From positions 1 through 18,408 of the forward strand of contig JAEWFB010000446.1 in assembly GCA_023389095.1 (NCBI GenBank): a stretch of DNA of 18,408 nt, read 5' to 3'. Below the pieces are notes generated by a model that searched no databases, was not told where the DNA came from, and saw only the letters and a list, made by a program, of their open reading frames with translations. The number at the start of each line of letters is the position of its first letter. Positions within the stretch are counted from its first letter, which is position 1. Below, in pieces: positions 16,401 through 18,408 of this stretch. A program made the translations under genes and the position numbers. The DNA is from Actinomycetes bacterium. Lineage in GTDB: Bacteria; Actinomycetota; Actinomycetes; Actinomycetales; Dermatophilaceae.

Positions 16401-17479
16401 TGTACCTGGACACCAACGGCGACGGCACGGCCGACGCCGTGGCGTACACGACGCGTGCGAGCTCCGGTGCGGACGACTACGACTACTTCCTCACCGAGCT
16501 CGTCGACCTCCGCGGCCCCAAGCCCGAGGTCATCGACGACCAGCTCACCAACGGCACCGACGGGTCGTTCGACACCAACGCGTTCAACAGCGACTCGCTG
16601 GCCATGCCGGTCTCGGTGGGTGCGCTCATGGATGCCGGTCTCGTCTCCGGCTCGGACCCGAAGGTGCGCTACTGGGTCGAGTCCTACAGCCAGAGCGGGC
16701 AGGTCGACTCCGCCGGCAGCGCGGCCGCCCCGATGACGATCAGCCTGGCCTCGCCCGGCCTGAGCGCCTTCGGCGACTACGGCACGCTGCTCAACACCGA
16801 CCTGCCGGGGGCGACGCTCGACGTGTACCGCGACGCCACCAACGCGACCGTCGACAAGCCGCAGGGCCTGCTCCTGCTGCACCACCTCAACACCGACGGC
16901 TCACGGGCCCAGGTCGTCACCGTCAAGCGGTCGTCCTCGACGAGGCTCACCGCCAGCCCGACCTCGTTCACCTACGGCGGGCGCACGACGCTGACGGCGA
17001 CGATCACGCCGCCGACCGCCACCGGCACCGTGACCTTCGCCTCCAACGGCAAGGCGCTGCGGACCGTCGCGGTGTCCGGCGGCAGGGCCGTCCTCCCGGT
17101 CAACGGCCTCCCCCGCGGCACGGCGTCGTTCACGGCGTCGTACTCGGGCGACGCGTCGACGGTGGCGAGCCGCTCGGGCACCGTCACGGTGGCCGTGAAG
17201 GGCCTGACGAGCCGCACGTCGCTGTCGTCGAACGTCTCGACGTACCGCTACGGCGGCCGCCCGGTCATGACCGCGACCCTGGCACCGTCGGGTGCCACCG
17301 GCACGGTGACCTTCCGTGACGGCTCCCGCGTGCTCGGTACGAGGACGGTCCGGTCGGGCAAGGCGATGATCTGGGTGCCGGTCCTGTCCAAGGGCACGCA
17401 CCGGGTCACGGCCACCTACTCCGGGTCGAAGGCCTACAACCCCTCGACCTCGACGACGGTGACGCTCACGGTCCGCTGA
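13460..17479 (+). CDS. secreted subtilisin-like serine protease (S8) with PA insert and C-terminal Ig-like repeats
   Basis: A 1339-residue exported protease. An arginine-rich start (RRRR at 9-12) and hydrophobic stretch 14-34 end in PAGA, with predicted cleavage after Ala38. An I9-type propeptide follows (about 75-180), which in this family assists folding and is removed. The catalytic triad is Asp213 (GIIDTGID), His279 (DGHGSHVAGT) and Ser651 (SGTSMASPH), with Asn397 in the oxyanion hole. A protease-associated domain (about 480-595) is inserted before the serine motif, as in plant and lactococcal cell-envelope subtilases. After the catalytic domain lie a fibronectin-like part, a long region of unknown fold (about 900-1150), and two Ig-like modules at the C-terminus. 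DPNGDGDVSD (348) and DTNGDGTAD (984) look like calcium sites. No LPXTG or membrane anchor is present, so it is probably released. A strong hairpin follows the stop. Confidence 0.95.
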   Translation: MSIDSRGPRRRRGLVGTVSAGAAAALVAATLGATPAGADPHATVKHRNDKQLPAGVRGAGSLALGTQRAAGDKVDQNLRRATGTVDVMLELDAAPASRAFGQARGRGLAAARSAARTQTSAVKAAQRSVESRFTAGATRARTLYRAHAAYSGIAVQTDASRLAALAAIPGVKAIHRLTPKSTSNSASVPLIGAPKVWAGTGNTGDGVRIGIIDTGIDYTHADFGGPGTTAAYEAAKASTTFAGTAKVVGGHDFAGDAYNGDDPASVPVPDENPLDCDGHGSHVAGTAAGLGVAADGTTWTGGYADPIDPAQVRIGPGVAPGASLYALKVFGCTGSTNLVGQALDWAADPNGDGDVSDHLDVVNMSLGSSYGSPQDPDAVASNNLAALGTMVVASIGNSGDVYEVGGSPGNARRVLGVAASDDGNDVVDGLKVDSPAGIEPADTIDGDQDNVFAAMRSVAYDWAGRPGVSDAPVVTVGDWSEPAAAADATTQENNTDGCDAYTGDDAAKVAGKVVLQMWLDGNGRRCGSAVRAAMAKAAGAVGVVYGSDSNAFSAGVTGDAGIPAMLLVKQGRDAIKARLDASTEVRVTLTNDLRNAVTVKNPGAVDQLASFSSRGVGVAGGIKPDVAAPGVTTFSAAVGTGNEGIAESGTSMASPHVAGEAALVRAAHPSWTVEEVKAAIMNTATQDVFVGPDHTGAVYGPERVGSGRVVADAAVDTATLAYVTDDAGAVSVSFGPVAVTSATQSLTKTVRVVNKRPVTAASYTLSYDAAHETPGVTYTFSPSQVRVPAGGSADVKVTATFTRSQLRAVADPTAAADPLDEGIMRNQRTDASGRIVLSPVDGTSGGDLRVPVWSAPRPASTMKAAPSTTVTGSARVQASSLPLTGSGLDTAVSGEAPTPEDYESTVSTFQLQATSPRIPDCSPSRVLDCLETPDDRGADLRYVGSASDWAGWVDPKDAVLTFGISTQGPWRTPASENEFDVYLDTNGDGTADAVAYTTRASSGADDYDYFLTELVDLRGPKPEVIDDQLTNGTDGSFDTNAFNSDSLAMPVSVGALMDAGLVSGSDPKVRYWVESYSQSGQVDSAGSAAAPMTISLASPGLSAFGDYGTLLNTDLPGATLDVYRDATNATVDKPQGLLLLHHLNTDGSRAQVVTVKRSSSTRLTASPTSFTYGGRTTLTATITPPTATGTVTFASNGKALRTVAVSGGRAVLPVNGLPRGTASFTASYSGDASTVASRSGTVTVAVKGLTSRTSLSSNVSTYRYGGRPVMTATLAPSGATGTVTFRDGSRVLGTRTVRSGKAMIWVPVLSKGTHRVTATYSGSKAYNPSTSTTVTLTVR
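16930..17476 (+). repeat. two tandem Ig-like (Big_3-type) modules in the subtilase
   Basis: Two successive segments of about 91 residues align by eye. Each has a YGGR motif (FTYGGRTTLTATI and YRYGGRPVMTATL), then TGTVTF, and a late ASYSG/ATYSG before a final TVTV strand. Such modules usually act as spacers or as carbohydrate or wall-binding arms in secreted actinobacterial enzymes. They are diverged at DNA level, so the duplication is not recent. Confidence 0.75.
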
Positions 17480-17486
17480 GCGGACC
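17470..17486 (+). other. small hairpin with the subtilase stop codon as its loop
   Basis: GGTCCGC (17470-17476) and GCGGACC (17480-17486) are perfect inverted repeats of seven bases. The three-base loop is the TGA stop codon at 17477-17479. The left arm encodes the final residues of the protease. The terminator hairpin begins three bases later. Confidence 0.7.
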
Positions 17487-17489
17487 GCC

Positions 17490-17526
17490 ACGAGTGCCGC
17501 CCGGGTCCTCCCCGGGCGGCACTCGT
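17490..17526 (+). terminator. strong hairpin terminator after the subtilase gene
   Basis: A perfect 16-base stem (17490-17505 paired with 17511-17526) encloses the five-base loop TCCTC. No T-run follows, as is usual for actinobacterial terminators. It begins 11 bases after the stop codon. The stem is symmetrical, but no minus-strand gene ends here, so it serves the protease. Confidence 0.85.
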
Positions 17527-17596
17527 CTGTCGTGGGCCGGGGCGGGCCGGGCGCGCGGGTGTCGTGAAGACGCCGGACGGCGTGGGCGCCCGCCGG

Positions 17597-17602
17597 TACC
17601 GT
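17597..17602 (+). promoter_or_regulatory. -10 element TACCGT before the VOC gene
   Basis: TACCGT is followed by six bases (CGGTCC) and the ATG at 17609, with no Shine-Dalgarno sequence. This fits a leaderless transcript and supports the ATG rather than the in-frame GTG at 17564. No clear -35 is visible. Confidence 0.5.
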
Positions 17603-17608
17603 CGGTCC

Positions 17609-18295
17609 ATGGCGACCGCCACGTACAAGGACCTCTGCCTCGACGCCGCCGACGCCCACGCCCTGGCCCGCTTCTGGGGTCCCGTCCTCGGCCTCGACGC
17701 CAACCTCCACGACGACGGTGACGCCGACCTGCGCCGGGCGGGCGAGGTGCTCGTGTGGGTCAACACCGTGCCCGAGCCGAAGACGGTGAAGAACCGCCTG
17801 CACCTCGACGTCCACGCGTCCTCGCTCGAGGCCGTCCTCGCCGCCGGGGCGCGCGTCGTCGACGAGCAGCCGCGCTGGACCGTCCTCGCCGACCCGGACG
17901 GCCAGGAGTTCTGCGTCTTCCTCCGCGAGGCCGGCGACGAGCGGCTGCGCTCCCCCCTCTACGAGCTCGTCCAGGACGTCACCGGCGACGCCGACGACGC
18001 CCACGTCCTGGCCCGGTGGTGGGCCGACCTGCTCGGTGCCACGGTCGTGCGCGACGACGGGTTCAGCCACCTCGAGCGCGTCGCGGCCCTGCCGTGCGAG
18101 AGCATCGTGTTCCAGCCGGTCCCCGAGGCGAAGACGGCCAAGAACCGCGTCCACCTCGACGTCACGACCCGCGACGTCGCCGGCGTCGTCGAGGCCGGTG
18201 CCACGGTGCTGCGCGCCCGCGGCGAGGACGGCATCGGCTGGACGGTGCTCGCCGACCCGCACGGCAACGAGTTCTGCGCCTTCACCGTCGGCTGA
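17609..18295 (+). CDS. two-module VOC (glyoxalase-fold) protein
   Basis: A 228-residue cytoplasmic protein made of two vicinal-oxygen-chelate modules, about 1-112 and 113-228, of the Glyoxalase_6-like kind common in actinobacteria. The modules repeat the same landmarks: KNRLHLDV (His65) and KNRVHLDV (His182), then WTVLADPDGQEFCVF (Glu100) and WTVLADPHGNEFCAF (Glu221). A His and a Glu per module are the positions that bind metal in true glyoxalases, though many relatives lack known activity. It stands alone after the protease terminator with its own promoter-like box. The substrate cannot be inferred; glyoxalase, dioxygenase and antibiotic-binding functions all occur in this fold. Confidence 0.9.
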   Translation: MATATYKDLCLDAADAHALARFWGPVLGLDANLHDDGDADLRRAGEVLVWVNTVPEPKTVKNRLHLDVHASSLEAVLAAGARVVDEQPRWTVLADPDGQEFCVFLREAGDERLRSPLYELVQDVTGDADDAHVLARWWADLLGATVVRDDGFSHLERVAALPCESIVFQPVPEAKTAKNRVHLDVTTRDVAGVVEAGATVLRARGEDGIGWTVLADPHGNEFCAFTVG

Positions 18296-18297
18296 CG

Positions 18298-18326
18298 GTC
18301 GCCCGGCGACGTCGCCGCCGGGCGAC
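18298..18326 (+). terminator. hairpin terminator after the VOC gene
   Basis: A perfect 11-base stem (18298-18308 with 18316-18326) around a seven-base loop begins three bases after the TGA of the VOC gene. No T-run follows. Position and stability fit an intrinsic terminator. Confidence 0.6.
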
Positions 18327-18331
18327 GCGCG

Positions 18332-18363
18332 GAGGCGGCCCTCCCGAACGGGAGGACCGCCTC
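18332..18363. terminator. second, larger hairpin downstream of the VOC gene
   Basis: Arms of 14 bases (18332-18345 and 18350-18363) pair with one C-A mismatch around the loop GAAC. It lies five bases after the first hairpin. It may back up that terminator, or serve a minus-strand gene beyond the right edge. The last 45 bases to the edge hold no gene and are rich in short GC palindromes. Confidence 0.5.
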
Positions 18364-18408
18364 GCTGGCGGGTTGCCGGACCGGCCTGCCGGCCGGGACG
18401 GGTCCCGC

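Noticed and set aside
13093..17319. A 1408-codon plus-strand open frame overlapping the subtilase
   Set aside because: It is an Arg/Gly/Pro-rich frame-shifted reading of the subtilase, which holds the signal peptide, the full triad and the AGGAGG site.
18394..18407. A CGGGAC/GTCCCG inverted repeat at the right edge
   Set aside because: The arms are six bases with a two-base gap, and the window ends there; too little to call.
1..18408. A mobile element, defence island or toxin-antitoxin system built around the nuclease-helicase and ADP-ribosylhydrolase
   Set aside because: No integrase, transposase, att-like repeat, ADP-ribosyltransferase toxin or composition shift is visible. The two genes converge and are not an operon, so an immune system is not supported by the sequence.

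Overview
The window is very GC-rich (about 70% or more by eye), densely coded, and uses GTG as well as ATG starts. Gene content (HrpA with a DUF3418-type tail, a FemAB-like ligase, a TM0106-family RecB/helicase fusion, a secreted multi-domain subtilase) and TANNNT promoter elements directly against start codons point to a high-GC actinobacterium, possibly Micrococcales or a relative. I cannot name the genus. I see no rRNA, tRNA, CRISPR array, insertion sequence or phage gene. It reads as ordinary chromosome, with nine complete protein genes and one cut by the left edge.

Layout. Positions 1-8292 hold six genes, all on the minus strand. In transcription order they are two small overlapping membrane-protein genes, a FemAB/FemX-type aminoacyltransferase, the giant RNA helicase HrpA, an alpha/beta hydrolase, and a GlcD-type FAD-linked oxidase that runs off the left edge. 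At 8293-8409 a divergent promoter region separates this block from a plus-strand gene, an ADP-ribosylglycohydrolase fused to a dual-specificity-phosphatase-like domain. That gene converges on a minus-strand gene (9888-13262) joining a Cas4/AddB-like iron-sulfur nuclease, an exonuclease fold and a superfamily 1 helicase. After a 197-base divergent spacer come a plus-strand secreted subtilisin-like protease of 1339 residues, ended by a strong 16-bp hairpin, and a two-module VOC (glyoxalase-fold) protein.

The genes do not form one pathway. The membrane pair is translationally coupled by overlap, and the hydrolase and oxidase are coupled by an ATGA overlap. Several genes that look like operon members also have their own promoter-like hexamer 6-7 bases before the start codon, which suggests independent leaderless transcripts. 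The most interesting points are this recurring leaderless-start geometry, the two-enzyme ADP-ribosyl hydrolase/phosphatase fusion, the triple-activity nuclease-helicase, and a stop codon sitting in the loop of a small hairpin just before the protease terminator.
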